The position numbers and the translations under genes are program-made. From the NCBI RefSeq assembly GCF_019956555.1, contig NZ_JAHBDQ010000003.1, positions 62,001 to 126,000 of the forward strand: DNA of 64,000 nucleotides. The letters are read 5' to 3'. This stretch comes from Pseudomonas sp. A-RE-19 (lineage in GTDB: Bacteria; Pseudomonadota; Gammaproteobacteria; Pseudomonadales; Pseudomonadaceae). The stretch's first letter is position 1. Every line of letters starts with the position of its first letter. The notes under the pieces were generated by a model. It ran no database searches. It saw only the letters and a program-made list of their open reading frames with translations, and had not been told where the DNA came from. Below, piece by piece: positions 35,617 through 45,153 of the stretch.

Positions 35617-37734
35617 TTAAAAGCTCATATCAACCTTGGTCCAGAGCGTGCGCCCCGGTTCGTTGATGGCTTGCGGATCATTGGCCGGGAAGCCGAAACC
35701 GGCGTTGCCCGCCAGGTTCAAGTGTTCGGCGTAGGCCTTGCCGAACAAATTGTCGACTCCGCTGCTGACCTTCCAGTTCTTGTTGATCCGGTACGCGCCG
35801 TTGAGCGAGAACACGCCAAAGCCCGAGCTTTTATCGAAGTCTTTGCCGACCACGTTGCCCTTGTTCTGGTCGATGCGGTTCTGCGCCGCAACCACGCGCC
35901 ACAAGGCGCCGGCGCTCCAGTTGTCTTCGCTGTAGGTCAGGCCGAAACGTGCATCCAGCGGTGGCATTTGCGGCAGGGCAGTGCCGTCGCTGCTGTTCTT
36001 GCCCCAGGCGTAGGCCAGGGTCGCGTCGGCTTTCCAGTGGGCTGTCAGCTTGTAGGCCGCACCGAGTTCGCCGCCCATGATTCGCGCGTCGATGTTCTCG
36101 GCTTGCGAGGTCATGCCCATCATCCCCGGCGTGTAGTTGAACAGGATGTAGTCACGCACCTGCCCGACGTAACCCGAGGCCCAGGCTTCGAGGTCTTCGG
36201 TCTTGTATTGCAGGCCGAAGTCGAGCTGGGTGGTTTTCTCCGGTTTGATCGAGTCGAACGCATTCAGCGAACCGACGGGGCCGGACTTGGGCGAAAACAG
36301 CTCCCAGTAATCCGGAAAACGCTGGGCATGACCGAGGCCCGCATACAGCGTGGTCGGGCTGTCGGCCAGATCATGCTCGTAACGGACAAAACCGCTCGGC
36401 AGTGTATCGGCGCGGGTGTCGTCGGCCGTCGGGTTCGGGCGGGCCATCATCCCGGAGCCGATGGTCTGCCGATAATCCTTGGCCGACGCGCGATCCAGTC
36501 GCGCACCGGTGATCAACCGATCACGGTCGGCGGCGTACCAGGTCAGTTCGCTGAACACGCCGTAATTGTGGAAGTCGGCGTCCTTGTTGCGCGGCACATC
36601 CTTGTAGGCGTCGACGCCCATGGCGCTGCGTTGACGGTGTTCGTTGGTCTGCGCATCCAGGCCACCGATCAGCTGCACATCGGCCCAGCGCCAGGTGGCT
36701 TTGATCCGCGCGCCGAGGGTTCGACGGTCGACGTTGGAGGCCATGGGGCCGGCCATCATCCCGGTGCCGGACGGCGTGCGCAGGGTGTAGTTGTCCATCA
36801 CGTGGTCGGCGTAGTTGTAGTAGACCTGTGCCTCGACCTTATCCAGCACCTCACCGATGTTCGACTGTTCGAAACGCAGGCCCAGGCTTTCGCGCAAGAA
36901 CTGCGAACCGTCCATGCCGCGCCCGGCGTAACGGGCTTCGCCATCGCCTTTACCGGCGGTCAGTTCCAGCAGGGTGTCGGCGTTCGGGGTCCAGCCGACC
37001 GCGACGTCGCCGTTCCATTTGTCATAGCGCGAGGGCACGGTGTCGTTGTTGCCGTCCTTGTAGTCATCGGAATGGGCGGTGTTGCCGATCACTCGCACGT
37101 AACCCAGCGGCCCGCCGGCAGCGGCGTCCACCACTTTGTCGAAGCGGCCGTTGGAACCGGCCAGCACGCTGGCGTTCACCCGGGTGCCGAGTTCGCCGAA
37201 GCTTTCCGGCTCCCGGTCGAACAGGACGGTGCCGGCCGATGCGCCGGGGCCCCAGAGCACGGTTTGCGGGCCTTTGATGACGGTGAGTTTGTCGTAGGTT
37301 TCCGGTGAAATGTACGAAGTCGGCGCGTCCATGCGGCCGGGGCAGGCGCCCAGCATCATGCTGCCGTTGGTGAGGATATTCAGTCGCGAGCCGAACATGC
37401 CGCGCAGCACCGGATCGCCATTGGTGCCGCCGTTGCGCACCAGCGCGAAACCGGGGATGGTTTTCAGATAATCGCCACCGTCGCTGGCCGGCACCGGTTG
37501 GCGCGGGTCCTTGGGGTTGGTGACGATGGTCAGCGGCGAACTCGGCGCGATGGCGGTGATCACCGTCGGGCTCAGTTCTTCGGTGTGGTCGGTGTGTTCA
37601 TCGGCCAGCACCATCGGTGTCAGCAGCAAGCCGCAAAGAACGGCGGTGGCGTGCCTGAAACGAACGCGGGATTCGTTCAGGGCAAAAGAAGCCTGGGCAG
37701 CGCCCAAACGTGTGTCAGCAGAAAACCTGGACAT
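35617..37734 (-). CDS. oprC: TonB-dependent copper receptor (OprC-like)
   Basis: The product has 705 residues. The start at 37734 (GGAA 7 bases upstream) is preferred over the ATG at 37746. A signal peptide is followed by ELSPTVITAIAPSSPLTIV, a plug domain with RGMFGSRLNILTNGSMMLGACPGRMDAPTSYI, and a beta-barrel ending in WTKVDMSF with terminal Phe. The MLGACPGRMD segment with its Cys and Met residues and the Met-rich loops (GTGMMAGPMASN, GMMGMTSQ) are features of copper receptors of the OprC/NosA family. It imports copper across the outer membrane. It is followed by the PepSY gene and preceded by DUF2946 and PCu(A)C genes in one direction. Confidence 0.9.
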   Translation of the reverse strand: MSRFSADTRLGAAQASFALNESRVRFRHATAVLCGLLLTPMVLADEHTDHTEELSPTVITAIAPSSPLTIVTNPKDPRQPVPASDGGDYLKTIPGFALVRNGGTNGDPVLRGMFGSRLNILTNGSMMLGACPGRMDAPTSYISPETYDKLTVIKGPQTVLWGPGASAGTVLFDREPESFGELGTRVNASVLAGSNGRFDKVVDAAAGGPLGYVRVIGNTAHSDDYKDGNNDTVPSRYDKWNGDVAVGWTPNADTLLELTAGKGDGEARYAGRGMDGSQFLRESLGLRFEQSNIGEVLDKVEAQVYYNYADHVMDNYTLRTPSGTGMMAGPMASNVDRRTLGARIKATWRWADVQLIGGLDAQTNEHRQRSAMGVDAYKDVPRNKDADFHNYGVFSELTWYAADRDRLITGARLDRASAKDYRQTIGSGMMARPNPTADDTRADTLPSGFVRYEHDLADSPTTLYAGLGHAQRFPDYWELFSPKSGPVGSLNAFDSIKPEKTTQLDFGLQYKTEDLEAWASGYVGQVRDYILFNYTPGMMGMTSQAENIDARIMGGELGAAYKLTAHWKADATLAYAWGKNSSDGTALPQMPPLDARFGLTYSEDNWSAGALWRVVAAQNRIDQNKGNVVGKDFDKSSGFGVFSLNGAYRINKNWKVSSGVDNLFGKAYAEHLNLAGNAGFGFPANDPQAINEPGRTLWTKVDMSF

Positions 37735-37818
37735 GACAATTTCCATCGAACAGTCGTAAACGACACGGCCGGCAGCCTGCGGCTGTCTTCTAAACCGTGT
37801 GAGATCGGAGGTGGGTGT

Positions 37819-38274
37819 TTACGCGACGATGGGCGGCGCGCGGGTGCGAGCGCCGGGGAAGAAGGTTTGCCGGGCATGGCCCAGGCGGGTGGCAGGAGTG
37901 GTGAAGGTGGTTGTCTGTGGACTGTCGAAGGCGACGAAGGATTGACCGCCAGTGAGCGCCGGGCAATTGAACAGCAGGCTGCAATAGCCGCATTTTTCCC
38001 AGAGTGCGTGATGCTCGGCTTTGGGTGGGCAGTGCTCGGCGGCGGGTTGCGCGCCATGCTCCATGGCCGACATGTCCATGGGCATGTCCATCGACATGCT
38101 CATGCTCACGGAGGCTTTCATCAGAGCCGAGGCGCGTTGATCCATCGGCATCGACTGAGAAATCAGCGGACCGATAAAGATCATCAGCATGGCGAACAGG
38201 CTGATCCAGCTGCCACGCGTCAGGCTCATTGACTGACGACGTTGCACGGATGACCTGGCACCAGGCGGGGGCAT
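37819..38274 (-). CDS. DUF2946 family protein, Met/His-rich
   Basis: The product has 151 residues from ATG 38274; a second possible start is 38229, and neither has a good ribosome-binding site. A membrane helix (GSWISLFAMLMIFIGPLIS) is followed by MSMSMDMPMDMSAMEHG and AEHCPPKAEHHALWEKCGYC, rich in Met, His and Cys as in copper-handling proteins. It begins 21 bases after the PCu(A)C stop and lies directly before the OprC-like gene. The biochemical role is unproven. Confidence 0.8.
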   Translation of the reverse strand: MPPPGARSSVQRRQSMSLTRGSWISLFAMLMIFIGPLISQSMPMDQRASALMKASVSMSMSMDMPMDMSAMEHGAQPAAEHCPPKAEHHALWEKCGYCSLLFNCPALTGGQSFVAFDSPQTTTFTTPATRLGHARQTFFPGARTRAPPIVA

Positions 38275-38295
38275 GGGCGATTTCAACGCGGGCGA

Positions 38296-38775
38296 TTACT
38301 GGGCGTGCATATGCCCTTGCATGCCGTCAGGTGCCTTTTTCTGCACCGCGACCTCGACCGTCACATTGCCGGACTTCTCGAAGTGCATCGTCAGTGGGAA
38401 GCGCTTGCCGTCGCTCAACAGGCTGCGGTCTTTCAGCTCCAGCAGCATCACGTGATACGCCATCGGGGCGAAAGTGACTTCGCCGCCCGCCGGAATCTCG
38501 ACGCTGGGCACTTGCTGCATTTTCATCAGGTCGTTTTGCATCACGTGCTCGTGCAGCTGGGCAACGCCTGCGATCGGCGAGTCGACGCTCAGCAATCGGT
38601 CGGCGCTTTTGCCGCTGTTGTGAATCACGAAATACGCTGCGACGGTGGGCGCGTTGGGTGGCAACTCTTGCGACCATGGATGGGCGATCTCAAGCTCGCC
38701 AGCCTTGTATTCGTGGGCATTGGCAAAACAGGCAGGCAGCAGCAACGCAGCCAGGACGATGAGTTTGTTCAACAT
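38296..38775 (-). CDS. Periplasmic copper chaperone PCu(A)C
   Basis: The product has 159 residues with a signal peptide (MLNKLIVLAALLLPACFANA). The copper motif HxxxM ... HxM is visible as LHEHVMQNDLMKM and MAYHVMLLEL, on a cupredoxin-like fold (WSQELPPNAPTVAAYFVIHN). A His/Met-rich tail ends the protein (DGMQGHMHAQ). Family members bind Cu(I) in the periplasm and deliver it to cytochrome oxidase or other partners. Confidence 0.92.
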   Translation of the reverse strand: MLNKLIVLAALLLPACFANAHEYKAGELEIAHPWSQELPPNAPTVAAYFVIHNSGKSADRLLSVDSPIAGVAQLHEHVMQNDLMKMQQVPSVEIPAGGEVTFAPMAYHVMLLELKDRSLLSDGKRFPLTMHFEKSGNVTVEVAVQKKAPDGMQGHMHAQ

Positions 38776-38823
38776 GGCAGTTCTCCAGAACGATTCAAAA
38801 CGCAGGTCAATTGCGAGAAGGAA

Positions 38824-39222
38824 TCACACCAGAGGGGAAGCGCGGGGGTTGAGACTCGGCCATTGCTGGCGCGGTGTCGGTGTGTCGAGCGTGGCAGGCG
38901 GCAGGCTTCGATTGGCCTCGAAACGCGCGAAATACAATTGCGGAGCATGCCCCGGTAGCGCCACTAACGGTGCGGAACCCGAGCAACACCAGCAATGTTG
39001 CATGTTGGAATGGTCGTCGCTCTGCGGAGCTTTCTGCTCGATAGCGCCCAGGGAAATCGCCACCAGCTTCGTGCCGCTGGAAGAACAGAAACTGCCCCAC
39101 AACAACTGCTCGGCAGGCGATTTCGCCGTCTGCGCCATCGCTCCGGACATCGGCATGGCGAGCATGTTGAACAGCACTGCAAAGCAGGCGATCCAGGCAA
39201 ATGCAAGCCGTTGTCGGGACAT
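38824..39222 (-). CDS. DUF2946 family protein
   Basis: The product has 132 residues. An N-terminal helix or signal (FAWIACFAVLFNMLAMPMSG) is followed by a mid-protein Cys cluster (NMQHCWCCSG). It is first in the copper gene run (DUF2946, PCu(A)C, DUF2946, OprC, PepSY), 48 bases before the chaperone gene. Membrane-anchored or periplasmic copper handling is likely by context only. Confidence 0.8.
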   Translation of the reverse strand: MSRQRLAFAWIACFAVLFNMLAMPMSGAMAQTAKSPAEQLLWGSFCSSSGTKLVAISLGAIEQKAPQSDDHSNMQHCWCCSGSAPLVALPGHAPQLYFARFEANRSLPPATLDTPTPRQQWPSLNPRASPLV

Positions 39223-39338
39223 GAGGGCAGATCCGGTTGAGTGAGCAATCAGGCGCGGCTATTTAGCCTGATCAGGGGCGATAAGTAAAAAGGCCGCGTG
39301 CGGTGTGGTGTCGCAGTAAAACTGCTGATTTGGAGCTG

Positions 39339-39662
39339 TCAGTGTGCAGGTACGGCATGTACTTGCATATCTACTCCTAGCGTAGCTCGAATAACTGCGA
39401 ATATTGCGGCGAGGTTATCCATGCTTGGGTTGCCCTTGGCAGATAGCATTCGATGGAGACTTTTGCTGGGTTTTGCCGTTTCCTTCGCCAGTTCTTCGAA
39501 GCCGACGGTAGCGTTGACGAGGTCGCGCAATATGATCCTGGCCATTTCCGGCTCACCATTGAGAAACAAAGTAGCAGCCTCATCCAGTAATGCCTGTGCG
39601 AACTCAGGATCACGCTTGGCACGTTCGGCAATGGTGTGTTTGTAGCTTCGGGTGAGAGCCAT
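39339..39662 (-). CDS. Antitoxin of a type II toxin-antitoxin pair (HI1420-type antidote)
   Basis: The product has 107 residues. RDPEFAQALLDEAATLFLNG and the helix-turn-helix-like FEELAKETAKPSKSLHRMLS, then KGNPSMDNLAAIFAVIRATLG, match the addiction-module antidote proteins that follow a RelE-like toxin. It starts 4 bases after the toxin stop. It should bind the toxin and repress its own operon. Confidence 0.88.
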   Translation of the reverse strand: MALTRSYKHTIAERAKRDPEFAQALLDEAATLFLNGEPEMARIILRDLVNATVGFEELAKETAKPSKSLHRMLSAKGNPSMDNLAAIFAVIRATLGVDMQVHAVPAH

Positions 39663-39666
39663 GAAG

Positions 39667-40002
39667 TTACCTCCGGTTCCGTTCAGCTTTTTTTCGAGTT
39701 CGAAATTCGGCTATTAGTGTTTTTGCCTGTTTTATGTCGGTTTTTTGAGTGGACTTATCGCCACCGCCGAACAGGATGATCAGGCGCTTTCCCTCTTGTA
39801 CCAAATAGATTCTATAGCCAGGTCCCCAATTGATTCGGTATTCACCGAGACCGTCGAACCACTTGATGTTGGAGGTGTTGCCCAATTCCAATCGAACCAT
39901 AGCGTTGGATACCTTGAGAGCTGCCTGTGGGCTCAAGGTTGAGAACCAACGTCCGAACGGGCTTGTTTCGTTTTCTTGCAAGTATTCTTCGAGTGTGATC
40001 AC
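39667..40002 (-). CDS. RelE/ParE-superfamily toxin (HI1419-type killer protein)
   Basis: The product has 111 residues from GTG 40002 (AAGG 7 bases upstream); a TTG at 40023 would add seven residues and has a poorer site. SPFGRWFSTLSPQAALKVSN, LGEYRINWGPGYRIYLVQEG and LIILFGGGDKSTQKTDIKQA are the conserved blocks of this small ribonuclease-like family. The toxin precedes the antitoxin, as in HigBA. The target is presumably translating mRNA. Confidence 0.88.
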   Translation of the reverse strand: MITLEEYLQENETSPFGRWFSTLSPQAALKVSNAMVRLELGNTSNIKWFDGLGEYRINWGPGYRIYLVQEGKRLIILFGGGDKSTQKTDIKQAKTLIAEFRTRKKAERNRR

Positions 40003-40058
40003 AGGCGGCCTTGAAGGTAACAAATAGGTTACTGTTCATGCAAGCCAATGATCCTGCC

Positions 40059-40784
40059 TTACGGAGTGAAGGTCGCCAATGCAACAAGTGTTTCTTCAAG
40101 CGTCAGAAACTCCCGCTCAACCCCCGGCAACACCGGCCGTTTCAACACCAGCACCGGCACTCCACGCTCCCGCGCCACTTCCAGTTTCGGCTCGGTGGCG
40201 GTGCTGCCGCTGTTCTTGCTGATCAGCACGTCGATCTGCCGGCGTTCGAACAGCTCGCGTTCATCCTCGATCAGAAACGGCCCACGCGCGCCGATCACTT
40301 CGCAGCGCTCGTTGCCCGGGTAAACGTCCAGTGCACGCAACGTCCAGAATTGCTCCGGCGGGATTTCGTGCAGGTGCTGCAACGGTTCGCGACCGAGGGT
40401 GAACAGCGGTCGGCGGAAGGGTTTCAGTGCTTCGATCAGTTCGGCCCAGTCGCTGACTTCGCGCCAATCATCCCCGGCTTGTGGTTGCCAGGCCGGACGC
40501 CGCAGGGCCCAGCAGGCGATGCCGCACAATTGCGCGGCAGTGGCGGCGTTCTGGCTGATTTGCGCGGCGTAGGGATGGGTCGCATCCAGCAGCAGGTCAA
40601 TGCCTTCATCCCGGATGAATTGCGCCAGACCTTCAGCGCCGCCATAGCCGCCAACGCGAACCTGACAGTTCAGATCCGTCGGCACGCGACCGACACCGGC
40701 CAGGCTATAGATGTGTTCCGGGCCCAGGGTCCGGGCGATGGCCAGGGCCTCAGTGACGCCGCCGAGCAATAACACGCGCTTCAT
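40059..40784 (-). CDS. cobK: Precorrin-6A reductase CobK
   Basis: The product has 241 residues. It starts [20 protein letters not shown], with [18 protein letters not shown] and [20 protein letters not shown], all CobK/CbiJ marks. It reduces precorrin-6A with NADPH in cobalamin synthesis. The ATG overlaps the cbiD stop by four bases, so it is the last gene of cobL-cbiD-cobK. Confidence 0.94.
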   Translation of the reverse strand: MKRVLLLGGVTEALAIARTLGPEHIYSLAGVGRVPTDLNCQVRVGGYGGAEGLAQFIRDEGIDLLLDATHPYAAQISQNAATAAQLCGIACWALRRPAWQPQAGDDWREVSDWAELIEALKPFRRPLFTLGREPLQHLHEIPPEQFWTLRALDVYPGNERCEVIGARGPFLIEDERELFERRQIDVLISKNSGSTATEPKLEVARERGVPVLVLKRPVLPGVEREFLTLEETLVALATFTP

Positions 40785-41878
40785 TGAAAAACTCCCGCAT
40801 GGCCAACAATCCCGCCCTGGCGATCAATGGCGAACACCTCGACCTGAACCTGCGCTGGCACCACGCTGCGGGCGAAGTCCAGAGCGTGCTGACACACTGC
40901 ATCGCCGAGCGTGATACCGGCAGCGCTGGCCATGGCCAACGCCTGCTGACTGGTATTGGCTTCGCGGATCGCCTGTTGCAACGCCTCATCCGCGCCGACC
41001 GCCGCGGCCCACTCGGCCAGTTGCGACAGGTCGATGCTTGAATGCCGACTGTGCAAATCCATGTGCCCGGCCGCCAGTTTGCTGATCTTGCCGAAGCCGC
41101 CGCACAGGCTGAGTTTATCCACAGGCACTTTGCGCAGGTGCTTGAGCACCGCGCCGACGAAGTCGCCCATTTCGATCAGGGCGATTTCCGGCAAGTCGTA
41201 GACTCGGCGCATGGTGTCTTCGCTGGCGTTGCCGGTGCACGCGGCGATGTGCAGGTATCCGTTGGTTTTGGCGACGTCGATGCCTTGATGGATCGAGGCG
41301 ATGTAGGCCGCGCAGGAGAATGGCCGGACGATGCCGCTGGTGCCGAGGATCGACAAGCCGCCGAGAATCCCCAGGCGCGGGTTCATGGTTTTCAGCGCCA
41401 GGGCTTCACCGCCCTCGACGTTCACCGTGACCTCGAAGCCGCCCCGGTAATCAAGCTCCTCGGCCAGCAGCGTCAGGTGTTCGCTGATCATCTTGCGCGG
41501 CACCGGGTTGATCGCCGGTTCGCCGACGTTCAGCACCAGCCCGGGACGGGTGACGGTGCCCACGCCACGGCCGGCGCTGAAGCGGATGCCCGGTTCGCTG
41601 TGCAGGCGCACCTGGGAAAAGAGCAGGGCGCCATGGGTCACGTCCGGGTCGTCGCCAGCGTCCTTGATCGTTCCGGCTTCGGCGCCGTCATTCATCAGCC
41701 GACAGAATTCCAGGCGCATCTGCACCCGTTTGCCTTTGGGCAGAATAATCTCGACGGCGTCCGCTTCCACGCCACTGAGCAGCAGGCGTGCCGCCGCGAG
41801 GCTGGTGGCGGTGGCGCAGCTGCCGGTGGTCAGGCCGCTGCGCAGCGGGGCGGGTTGTTCGGCGGTTTCGTCACGCAT
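40781..41878 (-). CDS. cbiD: Cobalt-precorrin-5B C1-methyltransferase CbiD
   Basis: The product has 365 residues. [40 protein letters not shown] and [20 protein letters not shown] are diagnostic. CbiD methylates C1 and removes the two-carbon fragment in the route typical of anaerobes; Pseudomonas uses it in place of CobF. It overlaps cobL by eight bases. Confidence 0.94.
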   Translation of the reverse strand: MRDETAEQPAPLRSGLTTGSCATATSLAAARLLLSGVEADAVEIILPKGKRVQMRLEFCRLMNDGAEAGTIKDAGDDPDVTHGALLFSQVRLHSEPGIRFSAGRGVGTVTRPGLVLNVGEPAINPVPRKMISEHLTLLAEELDYRGGFEVTVNVEGGEALALKTMNPRLGILGGLSILGTSGIVRPFSCAAYIASIHQGIDVAKTNGYLHIAACTGNASEDTMRRVYDLPEIALIEMGDFVGAVLKHLRKVPVDKLSLCGGFGKISKLAAGHMDLHSRHSSIDLSQLAEWAAAVGADEALQQAIREANTSQQALAMASAAGITLGDAVCQHALDFARSVVPAQVQVEVFAIDRQGGIVGHAGVFQ

Positions 41879-43082
41879 CGAGGGGTTTCGTCACGTCCAG
41901 CAAGGTAATCGGCAGCGCCTGACGCCAAGTGTCGAACTCGCCCAGCGGTTGCGCCTGAGCGACGTGAATGCGGGTCAGCTCACCGCCATGCCGTTCGCGC
42001 CAGGCCATCAGGGTCACTTCGCTTTGCAGGGTGACGGCGTTGGCGATCAACCGGCCACCGGGTTTGAGTTGCGCCCAGCAAGTGTCGAGCACGCCTTCGC
42101 GGGTGACGCCGCCGCCGATGAAAATCGCGTCCGGGCGTTCCAGCCCGGCCAAGGCTTGCGGCGCGCTGCCGCGAATCAATTGCAGACCCGGGACGCCGAG
42201 GGCATCGCGGTTGTGTTCGATCAACAACTGCCGACCGTCATCGGCTTCGATGGCCAGCGCCCGGCAGCTCGGGTGAGCGCGCATCCATTCGATACCGATC
42301 GAACCGCTGCCAGCGCCGACATCCCACAGCAGTTCGCCGGGTGTCGGTGCGAGGCGGGCGAGGGTAATGGCGCGCACGTCGCGTTTGGTCAGTTGGCCGT
42401 CGTGCTGGAAGGCAGAGTCCGGCAGACCGGCCAGTCGGGACAGGCGAGGTGTGTTCGGTTCGGCGATGCATTCGATGGCGATCAGGTTCAGGTCGGCGAT
42501 AGCCGGGTCAGTCCAGTCGTTGGCGACAGCCTCGATGCGTCGTTCGGCTTCACCGCCCAGATGTTCCAGTACGGTGAGGCGACTGGGCCCGAAACCGCGC
42601 TCGCGCAGCAACGCCGCGATGGCCGCCGGACTGTGGCCGTCGTTGCTCAACACCAGCAAGCGCACACCACTGAACACATGGGCGTTGAGTGCGGCGACGG
42701 GGCGGGCGACTACCGAAAGCGTCACCACGTCCTGCAACGGCCAGCCCATTCGCGCTGCCGCGAGGGAGCAAGAAGAGGGCGCCGGCAGAATCAGCATCTG
42801 CTCGGCGGGCACTTGCCGTGCAAGGCTGGCGCCCACGCCAAAGAACATCGGGTCACCGCTGGCCAGCACACAAACCGGCTCGCCACGCAGTGCCAGTAAT
42901 GGCTCAAGGGTAAACGGGCTGGGCCAGGGCTGGCGCTCGCCGCGAATGCACACCGGCAGCAAATCCAGTTGTCGCTGACCGCCAATGATCCGCGAAGCGC
43001 CCAGCAGAGCCCGTCGAGCGTTCTTGCCCAGGCCCTTGAAGCCGTCTTCACCGATACCTACTACTGTCAGCCAGGGTGACAT
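41871..43082 (-). CDS. cobL: Precorrin-6B methyltransferase CobL (CbiE-CbiT fusion)
   Basis: The product has 403 residues. The N-terminal half (about 1-200) is a CbiE-type tetrapyrrole methylase ([34 protein letters not shown]). The C-terminal half is CbiT, a class I SAM methyltransferase ([32 protein letters not shown]). It methylates C5 and C15 and decarboxylates the C12 acetate. It starts its operon; the ATG at 43082 follows GAGGA. Confidence 0.95.
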   Translation of the reverse strand: MSPWLTVVGIGEDGFKGLGKNARRALLGASRIIGGQRQLDLLPVCIRGERQPWPSPFTLEPLLALRGEPVCVLASGDPMFFGVGASLARQVPAEQMLILPAPSSCSLAAARMGWPLQDVVTLSVVARPVAALNAHVFSGVRLLVLSNDGHSPAAIAALLRERGFGPSRLTVLEHLGGEAERRIEAVANDWTDPAIADLNLIAIECIAEPNTPRLSRLAGLPDSAFQHDGQLTKRDVRAITLARLAPTPGELLWDVGAGSGSIGIEWMRAHPSCRALAIEADDGRQLLIEHNRDALGVPGLQLIRGSAPQALAGLERPDAIFIGGGVTREGVLDTCWAQLKPGGRLIANAVTLQSEVTLMAWRERHGGELTRIHVAQAQPLGEFDTWRQALPITLLDVTKPLDA

Positions 43083-43093
43083 CTGCCGTCCTC

Positions 43094-43115
43094 AAAAAAA
43101 GTCCGCAAACGGACT
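43094..43115 (-). terminator. Possible attenuator hairpin in the cobL leader
   Basis: On the minus strand AGTCCG-TTTG-CGGACT is followed at once by a run of seven T (the last stem base included), and then by the cobL ribosome-binding site GAGGACGGCAG and ATG. This has the form of an intrinsic terminator directly before the first gene of the operon. The stem is short (6 bp). Confidence 0.45.
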
Positions 43116-43226
43116 GTTCCGACGGGCAGGCTTTTCATGCCGTCGAACAAAGCAGGCATAATACCGCGCCTTCGCCCGCGAAGCGCCTTTCCCACACAGC
43201 CGGTCGCCCCTTTGAACGAACGCCCG

Positions 43227-44534
43227 ATGTCCACCGCCTTACGCCCCTCGGCCTGCCCGGGGTTGCTGCGTATCGTCCAGGCGCTGGATGGCGGCATCTG
43301 TCGGATCAAATTGAACGGCGGTTCGATCAGCGCCGCCCAGGCTGAAGCGGTGGCCAGCGCAGCCGAACGGTTTGCCGGCGGCGTGATCGAGGCGACCAAC
43401 CGGGCCAACCTGCAGATTCGCGGGATTGGCAGCGAACAGACGGCCTTGATCGACAGCCTGCTCGCCGCAGGATTGGGCCCGCGTACCGCGGCGGGTGACG
43501 ATGTGCGCAACCTGATGCTCAGCCCGAGCGCCGGGATTGATCGGCAGATGTCGTTCGATACGCGCCCGCTGGCCGAACAGATCCTCACCAGCCTGCAAAG
43601 CCATGAGCGTTTTCACCAATTGAGCGCCAAATTTGCCGTGCAACTCGATGGCGGCGAAGGCCTGGCGATGCTCGAACATCCTCACGACCTGTGGTTGAGC
43701 GCCGTTGAGCAAGAGGGCGCGTGTGTGCTGGCTTTCGGGCTGGCGGGTTGTCCGACGCAGACGCCGTCGGGCGCGGTGCGACTGGAAGACGGGCATGCGC
43801 TGGTGATCGCGGTGCTTGAGCTGTTCCTTGATCTGGCGCGTCCCGACCAGACGCGCATGCGTCACCTGCTGGCCGAATACCCGGTGGCCGGGTTTGTCGC
43901 TCAACTGGCCGAACGTGTGCCGTTACTGTCCAGCGTGATCGCGCCGCGCGTTATGAACTCTAACGTTTCGCATATCGGCGCTCATCCTCAGCGTGAAACC
44001 GGTCGTGTCTATGTCGGCGCGACGCCGCCTCTGGGCCGGCTCGATCCCGCCATGCTTCGGGGCGCGGCACAACTGGCCCGTGAACGGGGCAATGGCAGTC
44101 TGCGCTTCACGCCTTGGCAAAGCCTGCTGTTGCCCGATATCCACGAACGCGATGCCGCTGAAGTTATCCACAGCCTGGAAAATCTGGGCCTGCGCTGTTC
44201 GGCAGACGACGCCTTGGCGCATCTGATCGCCTGCACCGGTTCGGCGGGTTGCGGCAAAGGCCTGTCCGACACCAAGGGTGATGCCCTGCAACTGGCGGCG
44301 TTGCTGCAACATCACGGCTCAATCCTGAATGTGCATCTGTCTGGCTGCGCGCGTTCCTGCGCGGCGGCGCACATCACGCCAGTGACCTTGCTGGCAGTCT
44401 CACCCGGTCACTACGACCTCTATTTTCGCGATGCAGCGCAGCCGGGTTTCGGCGCGCTGCATGCACGCAACCTTACTATTGAAGCGGTCGCAGCCTTGCT
44501 CGACGCCCGCTCACGGAGCCCCCTTGATGCTTGA
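43227..44534 (+). CDS. cobG: Precorrin-3B synthase CobG
   Basis: The product has 435 residues from ATG 43227; the longer frame from 43137 covers the promoter region. It is a nitrite/sulfite reductase-like protein: IEATNRANLQIRG, then the Fe-S/siroheme cysteines in CTGSAGCGKGL and SGCARSC. CobG is the O2-dependent ring-contraction enzyme of aerobic cobalamin synthesis. It starts a four-gene operon divergent from cobL. Confidence 0.93.
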   Translation: MSTALRPSACPGLLRIVQALDGGICRIKLNGGSISAAQAEAVASAAERFAGGVIEATNRANLQIRGIGSEQTALIDSLLAAGLGPRTAAGDDVRNLMLSPSAGIDRQMSFDTRPLAEQILTSLQSHERFHQLSAKFAVQLDGGEGLAMLEHPHDLWLSAVEQEGACVLAFGLAGCPTQTPSGAVRLEDGHALVIAVLELFLDLARPDQTRMRHLLAEYPVAGFVAQLAERVPLLSSVIAPRVMNSNVSHIGAHPQRETGRVYVGATPPLGRLDPAMLRGAAQLARERGNGSLRFTPWQSLLLPDIHERDAAEVIHSLENLGLRCSADDALAHLIACTGSAGCGKGLSDTKGDALQLAALLQHHGSILNVHLSGCARSCAAAHITPVTLLAVSPGHYDLYFRDAAQPGFGALHARNLTIEAVAALLDARSRSPLDA

Positions 44535-45153
44535 TTACATCCGCGACGGTCAGGAGATCTATCGCAACTCCTTCGCGATCATTCGTGCCGAGGCCAACCT
44601 CGCGCGCATTCCGGCCGATCTGGAGAAACTCGCGGTGCGGGTGATCCACGCTTGCGGCATGGTCGAGGCCATCGACGGTCTGCAATTTTCCGAAGGCGCC
44701 GGCAAGGCCGGGCGCGATGCACTGGCGGCCGGCGCGCCGATTCTGTGCGACGCGCGGATGGTCAGCGAAGGCGTGACCCGCGCGCGTTTGCCCGCCAATA
44801 ACCCAGTGATCTGCACCCTGCGCGACGACAGCGTCCCGGAGCTTGCCCGCGAGTTGGGCAATACCCGTTCCGCCGCCGCGCTGGAGCTGTGGCGCCCGCA
44901 CCTGGAAGGCAGCGTGGTGGTGATCGGCAATGCGCCGACCGCGTTGTTTTATCTGCTGGAAATGCTCGACGCCGGCGCGCCGAAACCGGCGCTGATCCTC
45001 GGCTTCCCGGTGGGCTTCGTCGGCGCCGCCGAATCCAAGGCGATGCTCGCGGCGGACAGCCGTGGCGTGCCCTTTGTCATCATGCAAGGCCGGCTGGGCG
45101 GTAGTGCCATGGCCGCCGCCGCCGTCAACGCCCTCGCCACGGAGATTGAATGA
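44527..45153 (+). CDS. cobH: Precorrin-8X methylmutase CobH
   Basis: The product has 208 residues from ATG 44527, overlapping cobG by eight bases. [40 protein letters not shown] with the catalytic His, and [18 protein letters not shown] are canonical. It moves the C11 methyl to C12, giving hydrogenobyrinate. Confidence 0.95.
   Translation: MLDYIRDGQEIYRNSFAIIRAEANLARIPADLEKLAVRVIHACGMVEAIDGLQFSEGAGKAGRDALAAGAPILCDARMVSEGVTRARLPANNPVICTLRDDSVPELARELGNTRSAAALELWRPHLEGSVVVIGNAPTALFYLLEMLDAGAPKPALILGFPVGFVGAAESKAMLAADSRGVPFVIMQGRLGGSAMAAAAVNALATEIE

Noticed and set aside
34138..37308. 1056-codon open frame on the plus strand
   Set aside because: It runs antisense through the PepSY and OprC-like genes and the REP doublet between them. 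Its translation shows no domain, while the opposite strand has clear families. Long antisense frames are common in GC-rich DNA.
43083..43226. Cobalamin riboswitch between cobL and cobG
   Set aside because: The B12-box core and enough room for the aptamer are lacking; only the short hairpin with a T run is visible.
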